NCBI RefSeq assembly: GCF_964656455.1
Contig: NC_135718.1
Coordinates: forward strand, 54,961,008-55,025,007
DNA: 64,000 nt
Reading direction: 5' to 3'
DNA from: Halichoerus grypus
Lineage: Eukaryota; Chordata; Mammalia; Carnivora; Phocidae
In this document: in pieces, positions 43,851 through 54,543 of the stretch
How the letters are laid out: each line of letters starts with the position of its first letter
Position numbering within the stretch: position 1 is the first letter of the stretch
The notes under the pieces: generated by a model
What the model saw: only the letters and a program-made list of their open reading frames with translations
Told to the model about the DNA's origin: nothing
Databases searched by the model: none
Program-made: the position numbers and the translations under genes

Positions 43851-45371
43851 ACAAATGGGCAGGTTTCCTGGCTTCTTTCTGGGGCCCTGGCAGGGTCCTG
43901 GCGCTGGGGAGCTCTTCTCCTTCGCCCTCCCGGCGGACCTCTCCTGCAGGGCTGTGTTGCCCTAGCTGAGCCGGGAAGTGAGTCAGTCCTTGGAAATGCA
44001 GATAACCGCTCTGGCCTCCTTCCTTGGGGAGAGCTCACTAATAAGCATTTGAAAGCATTCTGAAGGAAGTGCTCCTCAGAGGCTGGCTCGGGAGATGAGG
44101 GGCACCTCCTGGCTCCCCAAAGGGCCCCCACTCAGTCCAGACCCCAGCCTCTCTGCAGCTCCCCTGGCCTCACCCTTCCCAGGGACAGTCCCCCCTCCCC
44201 CAGCTCCCTCCATTACCACCGAATGGATGCTGAGAACGCCAGCAGTGTGCTGGGGTCTGCTCCCCAGGGACCCCCTGTTGCCCCCCCCCCCCCCCAGGCT
44301 GAGTCCCCTTCCCCTTCCCTGTGGATTTGAGCCTTTTCAAAACGATGGCTATGCCAGTGGCCTTCCTTGCCCCACAGGCCCAAGTGCATTTCCATTTCCA
44401 GCCGGGAAGAGAGAGACTGGGTCTCCCATGGGAGATGCTTGGCTTTCCCACCACGCGAGAGGTTCCCCACAGGGCACTCCGTGGCTTCATACCAACCCTC
44501 CCTCAGGATCCTACCAACTCTCTCAGGCATCTCAAAACACACCTCCCCCCGGGCTGAGAGGAGAAGGCATTCATGGGCATTCCAGCCATCCCCACCGAAG
44601 CCCTGTGACCAGGACGTTAAACCTCCAAGGAGAAAGGCAGTCCTTCAGTCATGCTGTTGTCCCCTTTGACCTCCCTCACTGCCCTCCAGAAAGCTTGATT
44701 CTAAGAAGATCCCCCTCTACCTCCTCCCTGGCTCCCTTCAGACCCTTCTGCGAGCAGGGGCCCACATCACTGCTTCAGCACAGAAGCTCTTCTCCTGTCA
44801 CCGACCTTCGCGATCCCACTGCCCGTAAGCCACCTCCTGGTTCCCAGCTGAAATTTTCAGATGGAAATCAGTTTCCAGTCTTTCTGTGGAAAGACTCCCT
44901 AGGCCACAGCTGATGGAGGCCGGTCGGGATGGGCTGCAGCTCCCTGGAGGAGGAGGGGCCAGGCCAAGAGCTTGGCCAGAATGGGCAGAGTTGAAAGCCC
45001 TGAAGGTCAAGGAGGGGGTGGGCCTCCTCAAGACGGACAGGGACTGCTTCTGTGTCCTGGATGACTATACCCATAGTTTCTCAGATGCTGCCAGAGGGCC
45101 AAGAACCTGGACAGCAGGCTGGGGGAGTGGGGGGAGCAGTAGGGCCAATGCCCAAGAAGTCTAGAAGAGTGTTCCTCCTCTTTTTGCCACTGCCCAGCTG
45201 TGCAGTATTGGGTCAGGCACTGAGGAACGCAGTGGCTTCACCTGCAAAATAGGAGCAAGGGTGCCTTGCTTGTCTGAAGGGCTCTGGATCTGCGGATCAG
45301 GATTGGGAAGTACCCCAGCCCTGCGGTCAGGTGAGCCCAGGAGGAAGGCATGATCTAAAATAGAACATCGA

Positions 45372-45570
45372 GGGCACCTGGGTGGCTCAGTTGGTTAAGC
45401 GACTGCCTTCAGCTCAGGTCATGATCCTGGAGTCCTAGGATCGAGTCCTGCATCAGGCTCCCTGCTCAGCCGGGAGTCTGCTTCTCCCTCTGACCCTCTC
45501 TCCTCTCATGCTCTCTCTCACCCTCTCTCTCAAATAAATGAATAAAATATTAAAAAAATAATAATAAAAT
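45372..45570 (+). mobile_element. CAN-SINE (+) with long exact target duplication
   Basis: The head is GGGCACCTGGGTGGCTCAG, with CAGGTCATGATCCTGGAGTC, a TC block and an AAATAAATGAATAAAATATT tail. AAAATAGAACATCGA is repeated exactly on both sides (from 45357 and from 45571), with 15-17 identical bases. Confidence 0.95.
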
Positions 45571-45724
45571 AAAATAGAACATCGAGGTGACTCCGGTTTC
45601 CTGGGAGCCCCTTTGGGGTAAGGAGGGGAGTGAAAGGAGGCACTTTTTTTTTTTTTTAATCTGCATGGAAAGATCTTATCCAGTCTATCTGACCTCTACC
45701 CATAGCTTTGTGGATAATGAAGGG

Positions 45725-45890
45725 CACTGAATTATGGGCACTTGACTTTCAAACTTCACAGCACCCTTTAGAGGAGGATTGTGAATCCCATTGTACAGAT
45801 GGGGAAAATGAAGTCAGAGGGCTTATCACCTGGGTCACACAGTGATAAATGGTGGAGGAAGAATTCACACGCAGGTCTTTCTATCCATGG
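45725..45890 (-). repeat. MIR fragment (-)
   Basis: GAATCCCATTGTACAGATGG, GGAAAATGAAGTCAGAGGGC and GGGTCACACAGTGATAAATG match reverse MIR. Confidence 0.7.
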
Positions 45891-46219
45891 CACTGCCCTC
45901 CCTGCCCTGCAGAGGCTGGACCCACGGAGTGTGTTGTGTGTGGTGCTTGGGCGTGTTCATATATTTGGACACTGTACAAAGGTGGAACAAAGAAGTCTGT
46001 AGAACAGGAGGCAGAAGGAAGAAAAAGAGGCTTTGTAATCCATAACCACTCAAATAAAGAAGATGGGGAGTGGGGGGAAGTCGGCCACAAGCCTGAGTTA
46101 ATGCCCTAGAATGATGTGGCTGCTAAGGAAAGGTAAAAGGCAGGGAAAAGGGGAAGAAGGGGGGGAAAAGTGAAAAAGTGACCTTGAATTATTCAATGCC
46201 TAGTGCCCAAATACATACA

Positions 46220-46400
46220 GCTCATATTTATTGAGCACCTGCTATGTGCTAGGCACTGTTGTAAGTGTGTGACTTTCCGGTGGGTACTATTATCCCTATT
46301 TTGTAGATCAGGGGAAACTGAGGCACAGAGCGGTTATAAAACTTTCCCGAAGTCACACCTACAATAAATGGCAGTGCTGGGCTCTAAGGATTTTACAGCA
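46220..46400 (-). repeat. MIR fragment (-)
   Basis: TTTATTGAGCACCTGCTATG, GGTACTATTATCCCTATTTT and GGAAACTGAGGCACAGAGCG form one of the best preserved MIR copies here. Confidence 0.85.
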
Positions 46401-46529
46401 ATGCGCTGAACTCTGCATTGGTCAAGGGGGCTTGATGTCACCTGTCACAGTTCTGGGTCCTGACAGTCAGAGGGACTCTAAGAACTGTGAGCACTTGCAT
46501 AGGTAGGTGGACTCCAGATAGTAATGATA

Positions 46530-46665
46530 TGAATAACCAATATTTATGGAGCACGTACTCGGGGAGGCACTGTTCCAAGTGTGTTACATAGAGTAACTCC
46601 TCTAATCTTCGCAGCGACTCAGGGAGATAGACGCTGTTATTAGTCCCATTTTACAGATAATCTTG
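46530..46665 (-). repeat. MIR fragment (-)
   Basis: AATATTTATGGAGCACGTAC, GAGTAACTCCTCTAATCTTC and TTATTAGTCCCATTTTACAG show that a second MIR lies directly after the previous one in the same orientation. Confidence 0.75.
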
Positions 46666-47134
46666 AGGCAAGCCACAGGAAGAAAAAAAGCCCAAAGAAA
46701 ATCAGATGTTTGGCCTGCAGAAGGGCGGACTTGACAGGGAGCTCTCCCTCCCTTCTGCTCTGTCTGGGCTATCCTGGGCAAAGAGAGGGGGTATGAGGCA
46801 GAAGTACCCACTGCTGGGCATTAGGATTCAGACGCCTGCCCCAAGGCGGGGTTAGACTCCGTGGCTGCTAAGGTCTTCCAGCTCTGAGACTCTGCCAGCC
46901 CCTGGGGGCAGACGAGGAGCTGGAGGGAGACTAGGGAGAAGCTGGGTTCCAACCTTTTCCTCGACTCTGGATATAAACCCCACCCCCAATAAAGGAAGGA
47001 ACGGGCCAGTCACTCTCTTTCATTTGCCTGGAACCTAGGATCTTCATTCATGTGACAAAAGTCTGTGGTGGTGGTTGTTGGGGGCTTGACGTGGGGGTGG
47101 GGGGCGTTGGCCTCCCATCCAGCTCAAGGGACCA

Positions 47135-47260
47135 TTTGGTGGGCATCTACTGTGTGCTGGGCAGACGCTTTGGCGTCTCATTTACTAGCGGGGAAACCAT
47201 TTTCCAAACGCAGAAACTGAGACTCAGGTGCAGTCTTAGAAACTTGCCCAAGGGGAAAAG
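47135..47260 (-). repeat. MIR fragment (-) near the NPFFR1 promoter
   Basis: GGGCATCTACTGTGTGCTGG, CGCAGAAACTGAGACTCAGG and AGAAACTTGCCCAAGG lie about 290 bases upstream of the CpG island. Confidence 0.6.
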
Positions 47261-47544
47261 CCCTGAACGCCTGGGCCTGCTGCTTCCAAAGTCAGTGGTC
47301 ATGATCGGGACACAGTGTCCCCACTCCCCTCGCAGAGCTCAGAGTTCCCTCCTTTGGAGCTCCTGTGTATTCACAGCGGCCTCCCATTTCCTTCTCAGGA
47401 GGGCCGCAGGGTCCTGGACACCGGGGTGCGTGGCTGGGGGGTCAGGCTGGGGTGGGACGAGGAGGAGCGGGGACAGGGGCTGGGACGTGGGGCACGGGGA
47501 GAGAGGTACGGAGTTAGTGGACATCGATGCCAGGGCTGCAGTGG

Positions 47545-48010
47545 GCAGGGGGGTGTGTCCCCTACTTCGGAGGGGCGCTCGGTCCCTGCGGAGAGAGGCG
47601 CATCGGGGAGGCGGGCCCGGGGCGCGGCGGGCAGGGGGCGCTGCGGCGGGCACAGGCGTGCCGGTTGCCGTGGCGACGGCGCCGCGCGAGCCCCCCTCCC
47701 TCGCTCCGGCCGGGGGAGGCGCGGGGCAGCGGGCCGGCGGCCTCAGAGCCGGGCAGGCGGCGGCGCTGCGCGGGAGCCGGGCCGCCTCGGGACTGACTCT
47801 GGGCCCCGAGGGGGAGCGAGACCCCGCGAAGGGCTGGGCCCAGCGGGCGCACGCCCCCCACACACCCCCCCCCGCCCGCTTCCGCCCGGCCCCGGACTCG
47901 ATCCCTGGAGCGCAGAGGTAGGGGCGCGGGCAGGCCACCCCAGCGCCCGGAGACCCCCGCCCCCTGCCAGGGCGGAGGGGCCCGCTGTGCCCTCCCCAGA
48001 GCCGGCGGGA
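47545..48010 (+). promoter_or_regulatory. NPFFR1: CpG island, probable NPFFR1 promoter
   Basis: This is the only dense CpG cluster in the window, for example GGCGCGGCGGGCAGGGGGCG and GGCGACGGCGCCGCGCGAGC. It includes GC-box-like words (GGGGCGCGG, AGGCGCGGGG) and no obvious TATA box. It runs into the 7-base NPFFR1 coding exon, so it is the natural promoter and 5' UTR region. The exact start site cannot be told from sequence. Confidence 0.75.
47632..47642 (+). promoter_or_regulatory. CTCF-core-like site in the CpG island
   Basis: CAGGGGGCGCT matches the strong core of the CTCF motif. The bases upstream of the core fit less well. Chance occurrence is possible in such GC-rich sequence. Confidence 0.3.
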
Positions 48011-48019
48011 GTGGGCAGC

Positions 48020-48026
48020 ATGGAGG
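48020..48026 (+). CDS. NPFFR1: NPFFR1 first coding exon (7 coding bases)
   Basis: ATG GAG G is followed directly by the strong donor GTGAGT (48027). The spare G joins the GG at 61476 to give Gly, so the protein starts Met-Glu-Gly-Glu-Pro-Ser-Gln, which agrees with the N-terminus I recall for NPFFR1. The preceding GGCAGC before ATG is an acceptable initiation context (G at -3). The rest of this exon is 5' UTR in the CpG island. The assignment relies on splice phase plus recalled orthologue sequence, since seven bases alone cannot prove it. Confidence 0.85.
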
Positions 48027-48170
48027 GTGAGTGAGCCCGGAGCTGGGGCTGAGGGTGGACTGAGAGTGGGAGTGGGTCGGGTACTGACTCAGGAGCCGTG
48101 AGCCAAGGGAGAGCAAAGGGGCTGGGGTACCTGATCACTGAGGGCTGTCCAGAGCCGGACACTGTGACAA

Positions 48171-48307
48171 TGTGTGTGTGTGTGTGTGTGCATGAGGGAC
48201 AGAGAGACACTGAGAGAGGGAGAAAGACTTAGAGTGCTCTGTACTGTGTGTGGTGTATGTGTGTGTGCCAGAGACAGAGACGGAGAGACAGAGAGACGGA
48301 GAGACAG
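48171..48307 (+). repeat. (TG)n followed by GA-rich simple repeat
   Basis: (TG)10 at 48171-48190 is followed by TG-rich sequence at 48245-48266 and a GAGACAGAGA/GACGGAGA-type tract to about 48307, starting 145 bases after the exon 1 donor. Confidence 0.85.
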
Positions 48308-49388
48308 GTGCCCCTATGTCCCTGTGTGCGTCGCAGGCTGCTCCTGCCTGGGCAGGGGATCATTTGAAACCAGGTGAGTTCGGCTATTGGCTTCAGTGGA
48401 ATTGTCACCTACCGACTTTGCCTGCTGGGAGTGGGAGTAGTGGGGGAGATGGAATTCTAGACACGATTTCTTCTGTGCAGAGAGAATTTTTCTCCCTGGG
48501 GGAAAGGTGGATTTATGGACCTGACCTCCAGGACTCTAAGGTACAAGTCTCAGGCATAAGGCTGCTTGCTCCAACCTTACCAAGTCGGGGTCCAGACCCC
48601 CATCTCAGCCAGGGTGGGCAAGGGAAACCATATTTAGGCTAAGAAGCTGGAAGACTGAGGGCTGGTCCACCGGCTTGCTGGGTGTCTCTGGGGTGGTGGC
48701 AAGACCTCTCTGTGCCGCTGGTTACCCATCTGTTGAATGGAGAAATTTACATTTAGCTGGATTCACAGGGTGGCATGTGAGGGTAAAAGAACACAAGATG
48801 TGTAAGAGAGGGGCTTCAGGAGATAATAAAACCCTGAAATTCCAAGGGAGTACATGCAAATACTGCTGGCGAGAAAGAAAAGAGAGTTTCACAGATCCCC
48901 TTGCGTGGCCGCACTTGCCGGGTTTGAAAAGTGCACGCACACAAAGATGCAAACAAGAATGCATAACCCAAGAGGAATCTGGAAGACTGGCAGGATCTGT
49001 AAGAATAGTGTCAGCAAACCACCAAAGCCCGAGTGAACAGAAGCCAGGGGAAATTTAAAAAGAGCAAAGAGGTTCAAAGTCTAAGGATGGATAACATGAC
49101 GGAATCTGCTCAGGGCTTGGGATATGTGGTATAATCTTAACACACAAGGGAGGGCAGGCAGAGCAGGGCACAGGCAATTTTACTCCAAACGATGGAATAA
49201 AGAGCATAAGGAGGAAATTGAAACCCAAGATAGGTGATGGGAAGAAGGTACCCAAACAAATGACATCCCAGGGATGGGGAGGCCTTGCAGATGTAATCAC
49301 GGCCTTAAAGGAAATGACAAAGAATGAAGGGAAACCAGAAAATGAAAGATGGGCAAATGTCCTGATGTTCAAAAAGGAAGTAAAGATA

Positions 49389-49584
49389 GGGGCGCCTGGG
49401 TGGCTCAGTTGGTTAAGCGACTGCCTTCGGCTCAGGTCATGATCCTGGAGTCCCAGGATCAAGTCCCGCATCGGGCTCCCTGTTTGGCAGGGAGTCTGCT
49501 TCTCCCTCTGACCCTCCCCCCTCTCATGCTCTTTCTCTCTATCTCATTCTCTCTCTCAAATAAATAAATAAAATCTTAAAAAAA
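49389..49584 (+). mobile_element. CAN-SINE (+), 18 bp exact target duplication
   Basis: GGGGCGCCTGGGTGGCTCAG, a TTCGGCTCAGGTCATGATCC body, CGCATCGGGCTCCCTGTTTG, a TC block and an A tail are present. AAAAAGGAAGTAAAGATA lies on both sides (49371-49388 and 49585-49602) without mismatch, which suggests a recent insertion. Confidence 0.95.
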
Positions 49585-49669
49585 AAAAAGGAAGTAAAGA
49601 TAGATTTAAAAAAGAAAAAAAATCACTAAGCTGCTAAGATTAATACTGGCCTCTATTAAGATTCCAGAA

Positions 49670-50030
49670 TAAATCATTAAACACGTAATGAATACTTAGG
49701 AGATAATAAAGCCATTGAACATCTCGGAATTTTGTCAAAGGATGCCATCCTGTACACTTGCAAAGAGATGTGCCCGAGCATTTTCAGCTCAGTGCAAAAC
49801 TGGAAACCATCGACATGTCCATAATTAAGTAAGTTAAATGATGAAACACATCTGCAATGACATACTATGTAGACAGTAAGAACTGCATTTAGGATTTTAT
49901 TTACAGGCATGGAAATATGTTCCCTGCCTACTGTGAGTGATTTTTTAAAAGCAGGTTTTAGAATACATGTGTAGTATGATCCCCTTTATGCAAAATCACA
50001 TAGGCTTATTATAGGATATATATGTAAAAT
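49670..50030. mobile_element. Old L1/HAL1-like fragment
   Basis: GCAAAACTGGAAACCATCGA, CATGTCCATAATTAAGTAAG, GTTAAATGATGAAACACATC and a GTAGTATGATCCCCTTTATG end have the look of a diverged L1 3' region in plus orientation. Confidence 0.5.
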
Positions 50031-51947
50031 ATATGCAAAGAGACATCTTCGTGTAGATTCCCCTGCTTCTGAAAGCGTACCCTAAGACAAGGGCTCAGTC
50101 CAGGGAGTTTGATGTCTGAAAGCTGAGGTCAAGAGAGTGAGGTGGGAGAGGAAGAAAAATGGGTACAGGAATGAACTGGGGCTCAGCCGTGGGCACCTGC
50201 GGGCTCTATCCCTCTCGGGACCCTCTGGGGAGCATGCAAAAAGCACCCAAGTTTTGCCCCACAGCAAAAGGGGAGTGCCGGCTGTTTGCTACTCTCCACT
50301 GGTTGAGGGTTGCCCCTCCTGCACTCCTAGAAGGTTCCTGTTCTTGGCTTCAAAGAAAGCAGAGCAGAGAGGCACCTGAGTGCAGGCTTGGCAGGGCACA
50401 GGAAGTGCAAGGAACAGTCCACCACGGCTGGGATCTTCAGGCCGAGGGGATGTGGCGAGAGGCATCACAAACACTGGCCATGGGAGCTACCCTGCGTGTG
50501 AGATTTCAGTGATGTTCATTCTCTTCTTTCATGGTGCTCAGAACTGTTTTATAAGGAGCACATCGTTTTTTATAAAAACAATTTTTTTTCAAAAAGAAAG
50601 AAAATAACAGCACATGTGAGGACCCAGTAGCAGTGTTCGCTAAAAGCAGATTGGACCAAACTCAACAAGTTTCCTCTTTCAGACTGGGTTTCTGAGAGGA
50701 ACGGAGACGAATTGCAGGATTTCAGCAGGACACAGCAAAGATCTTTTGTGAGAGCCCTGGAAAGTGATGGAAAGATGTGGAAAGGTGCTGGAAGATTGAC
50801 AACGGGGCTTTCATTAAAGGCTTCAGTGAAACCTAGAGGTCCCTCGGGCTCCAGCCTTGATCTGACATTAAGTAATGTAGAGGGAAAACAAAAGGCATGC
50901 TTATCAAATCTCTGGATAAGAGCCCCAACACCCACATGGCAACAGATGCAAGATTTGAGGCTATCTCAACATTCAGATCGAAACCAAGAAAATGAAATGT
51001 AAATGTAAGTGAATACAGAGTCCTTAATTTCAGTCCCAACAGTCAATCGCCTACATTTACAATGAGGGAGCTCTGGCTTGCATTTCTGAGGTAAATTCCT
51101 GGGCAGATGAAAGCAGACTGACGGCGAGGTGAGCCTAGAACCTCTTTTGCTGAAGAGCCCCTGTTTGTTCCGGTGGGACAAAGGTGGGGAGAAGGGGATG
51201 ATCCTGGGGCCGGGGGCTCACTCTTGTTCTATGTGGCTCCAGGGAGCAGAACTAGGACAGGTGGGGGCAAGTTACACTAAGACAATGGAACTCAACTGTC
51301 AGGAAGAACTCTCCAGCACTCAGAGCTGGCCAAAAGCTATCTCCTTACCAGATCTCATTATCCAGCTTGGACAAGGGGAGCTGGCAGGGGCCTGAAGGGG
51401 GAGTTCTTGGGTGGCTGGGCCAAAAATATGGCCTGGAGGGATCTCTGGGGGCCAAAAGCCTTCTCCCAGTACCTGCAGGTGGACGCTGTAGTCTGCTGAG
51501 CTTCCGGCAGAGTTGGTAGGGCCAGCCAGGCAGCAACCCCCATCGGACTCCCCACTGGCCTTGGCGGTGGTTCGCCAGGCTCCAAGTCAGCAGAGCGCAG
51601 CAAATCAGATCTACTCCCCGCCCCCACTTCCAGTCCCACCCCAGTCTAGTGGCCCCCAAGGAGCCCCTGGCAGCCTCCCTAGCTGCTGCTGCCTGGCCCG
51701 GGAGCTCTGTGGCTGAGGGAGGCCCAGAGGCTGGGAGGACGTGGGCTCGTACCGGCTGGAGGTGGGTATGCTGTGGGGCAGCGGCCCAGGCAGGGGAAGA
51801 AGGTCACCAGAGAGAGGAGAAGGAGAGGAGCAAGCCAGCTGGTCTCCCTCCAGTGCAGGACACAGAAGCATCTTGGAGGTCCAGGTGGGTCCTGCTTTTC
51901 CATGCCCCAGGAGACGCTGCCCGAGGCATTGTGCCCCTGTTATTTTG

Positions 51948-52161
51948 TTTTTGTTTTTTGTTGTTGTTTGTTTTTTTAAAGATTTTATTTATTTGACAGA
52001 GAGAGACAGGCAGAGAGGGAACACAAGCAGGGGGAGTGGGAGAGGAAGAAGCAGGCTTCCCGCGGAGCAGGGAGCCCGATGCGGGGCTCGATCCCAGGAC
52101 CCCGGGACCATGACCTGAGCCGAAGGCAGACGCTTAACGACTGAGCCACCCAGGCGCCCCA
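51948..52161 (-). mobile_element. CAN-SINE (-), 18 bp exact target duplication
   Basis: A T/G-rich tail, AAAGATTTTATTTATTTGAC, GGGGCTCGATCCCAGGACCC and an inverted head GCCACCCAGGCGCCCC are present. TGTGCCCCTGTTATTTTG flanks it exactly (51930-51947 and 52162-52179). Confidence 0.95.
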
Positions 52162-52639
52162 TGTGCCCCTGTTATTTTGGGCAAAGCACTTCACCGCCTT
52201 GGAGCTGCTCATCCAGACTGGGAAGTGGGCAGGGAGACAGCATCACCTCCATTTAACAGACGTTAAAATGGGGCTTAGGAGGTGCAGCTCGCCCTGGCTT
52301 GAACTAGAGCAGGTCTGCTGGCTTCTGTACAAACGACCCAGATTCTGGGGATACTTAGGGCTGCAACCAACATGGAGTCCAGCTACCCAGCTATGTCCTG
52401 AGGACCGTCTGCACCTTCCTGTCTCATGAGGAGTGGGGAGTGGGAGGGGTCTCAGCTGCTGCTGGGGAAGCAGAGACCAGGTAAATGCATGTCTGGTTCT
52501 CACTGGAGCCATGATCTGTCTGTCTGATGGCAGTCTGTCCTGCTTCTGGCAGAGTTGAGGCAATAATTACAGTAAGTATTTCTGCTCCAATCATTGGGTG
52601 GCCATTCCATTGCAAAGACCCCACGTTATTAGAGTCAGG

Positions 52640-52950
52640 AGAGGCCTGGGTAAGCAGGTGCTGAACCCTGGTTTTAGAAATGAGGAAACTGGGGCACCTG
52701 GGTCGCTCAGATGGTTAAGCGTCTGCCTTCAGCTCAGGTCATGATCCCAGGGTCCTGGGATCGAGCCCCGCATCGGGCTCCCTGCTTGGCGGGGAACCTG
52801 CTTCTCCCTCTCCCTCTGCTGCTCCCCCTGCTTGTGCTCTCTCGCTCTCTCTATCAAATAAATGAAATCTAAAAAAAAAGAAAAGAAATGAGGAAACTGA
52901 GGCACAGAGAGTGGAACTGACAACACTGCTAATTTCTACCAGATCAACTG
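52640..52950 (-). repeat. MIR (-) split by a CAN-SINE
   Basis: AAATGAGGAAACTG before the SINE and AAACTGAGGCACAGAGAGTG after it belong to the same MIR core. Confidence 0.55.
52691..52883 (+). mobile_element. CAN-SINE (+), 15 bp exact target duplication
   Basis: GGGGCACCTGGGTCGCTCAG, CAGGTCATGATCCCAGGGTC, GGGATCGAGCCCCGCATCGG, a TC block and an AAATAAATGAAATC tail are present. AGAAATGAGGAAACT flanks it at 52676-52690 and 52884-52898. Confidence 0.95.
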
Positions 52951-53739
52951 AGGATACAAACAGGAAAGAATTCAATTCAGTCTCTCCTTCTCAAAAACCT
53001 TTTGCTACTCTCTCTTTAATAACTGAAATTACACCACTGGAGCTTTGTTTTTCTTTCTGATTTAAGGTTTGACTCCCTTTGAAATGCAAACACCAGGAAG
53101 AGACACTGCACTTTAAGCTGTTATGAGTCATTTCCTCATCTGTGTAAACAAATTCATCAGAATCTTTCCTGAAAGAAGATCATGCTAGGAATGGGGAGAG
53201 AGTGCATGAGTAGCTTGGGACAGGGATGCTGAGTCTCCAGGCGGTGATGCCTGGTTGGGAAGTACTGAGTGGGGGAAGAATGGACCGATCCCAAAGGAGT
53301 TAGGCATGCACTTCCATTACTTCTTGGCGGAGCCCAAGGTAGCCTGGCTCTGCCTCTGGCCGCTGTGCCTGCTTCTCCAGGAAAGGTTTCAGATGACCCA
53401 TACAGTGTTCATGGCATCAGCTTTGCAGCTGAAGCCTCGGGAAGGCAGGGACCCCTCAAATCAAGGATCCCCAGTTGCTGCACAGGGACACTGGAGATCT
53501 TACTAGATGGTCTGATGATACCAAGAGAGGATGAGAAAATGATTGGAGGTGGCAGAACCAGAGCGGGGGCTCAAACTCAGATTAGGTCATCCGGCTTACT
53601 TGATGGACTCTGAATCCTGGAGCCAAGGGTCTCCTGTGTTCTAAGAGCATATCTCTGCTCTTGAGCTTTGATTTCCTATTTGTGAAATGAATAATTCTTT
53701 CCTTGTCAGAGATAGCTTGATGCTGTATGAAAAATATTT

Positions 53740-53926
53740 CTTTTTATTTTTTTAAGATTTTATTTATTTACTTGAGAGAGAGAGAGAGAGCATGAGCAAG
53801 GGGAGAGGGACAAACAGACTCTCCACTGAGCAGGGAGCCCTGACATGGGGGCTTGATCCCAGGACTCTGAGCTTATGACCTGAGCCAAAGTCAGACGCTC
53901 AACCGACTGAGCCACCCAGACACCCC
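53740..53926 (-). mobile_element. CAN-SINE (-)
   Basis: TTTTTTTAAGATTTTATTTA, a (GA)n block, GGGGGCTTGATCCCAGGACT and an inverted head GCCACCCAGACACCCC are present. The CG positions in the head are mutated, which suggests greater age. Confidence 0.9.
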
Positions 53927-54025
53927 AATAATGAAAACAGTATATATCAGAGCTTTTGGCATACAGCTAAAGCAGTGCTTAGAAGAAAATTCATAGCCTT
54001 AGGACCTATATTAATTGCCACCACT
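53927..54025 (+). mobile_element. L1 ORF2 fragment (+), very short
   Basis: GCATACAGCTAAAGCAGTGC and TTAGAAGAAAATTCATAGCC, with a CTATATTAATTGCC end, match a well-known stretch of L1 ORF2. It abuts the SINE. It is non-functional. Confidence 0.65.
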
Positions 54026-54039
54026 TTTAATTGTCTACA

Positions 54040-54210
54040 TGTTCTATGCCCTGTGCCAGATAGTGGGGATTATTCTGAGATGAAAGAGTCATAGTTTCTG
54101 TCCCTAAGGCATTTCCAGCTTAGTGGAAGATAAAACATTTCTATACATAGCTGAAGTACGAAACTGAACGTGACCAGTTCTGCAGGCAGACACTGAGGAA
54201 GCAATCATAG
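54040..54210 (-). repeat. L2 fragment (-)
   Basis: TGCCCTGTGCCAGATAGTGG, TTTCTGTCCCTAAGGCATTT and CCAGCTTAGTGGAAGATAAA match the reverse L2 end. Confidence 0.6.
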
Positions 54211-54318
54211 AACCCAGAAAGGATGCTCCTGGGCATATGTCTGGCCTTGCCTAGAGCAGGAGTGAAGAAAGTCCTTCCCTTTCTGCTCTCCCCTTAAATC
54301 TCTTCTACCCTTCTTTTT

Positions 54319-54543
54319 CTTTTCTTTTTTTAAATTTTTTAAAGATTTTATTTATTTATTTATTTGACAGAGAGAGAGAGAGAGAGAGAATGCAAGCGAG
54401 CACAAGCAGGGAGAGAGGCAGAGGGAGGGGGGAAGCAGACTCCCGCTGAGCAGGGAGCCCAACATGGCGCTCGATCCCAGGACCCTGGGACCAGGACCTG
54501 AGCTGAAGGCAGACGCTTAACCGACTGAACCACCCAAGCACCC
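54319..54543 (-). mobile_element. CAN-SINE (-)
   Basis: A T-rich tail, AAAGATTTTATTTATTTATT, a (GA)n block, GGCGCTCGATCCCAGGACCC and an inverted head CCACCCAAGCACCC are present. CTCTACCCTT-type words lie at both ends, consistent with a diverged target duplication. Confidence 0.9.

Larger units (their letters stand above)
38605..47544. other. Intergenic region between LRRC20 and NPFFR1
   Basis: About 9 kb lies between the inferred LRRC20 poly(A) site and the NPFFR1 CpG island. It contains MER5-like, MIR, L1, L2 and CAN-SINE pieces listed separately. Non-repeat DNA at about 39240-39940, 40740-41330, 43860-45350 and 46660-47130 shows no recognised gene. A 272-codon open frame sits at 44095-44913 but has no recognisable domain. 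Confidence 0.75.

Noticed and set aside
47052..47921. 289-codon open frame across the NPFFR1 CpG island
   Set aside because: It runs through a MIR fragment and then CpG-island sequence. The Arg/Gly/Ala/Pro-rich translation is what CpG islands give by chance, and open frames occur in both strands there.
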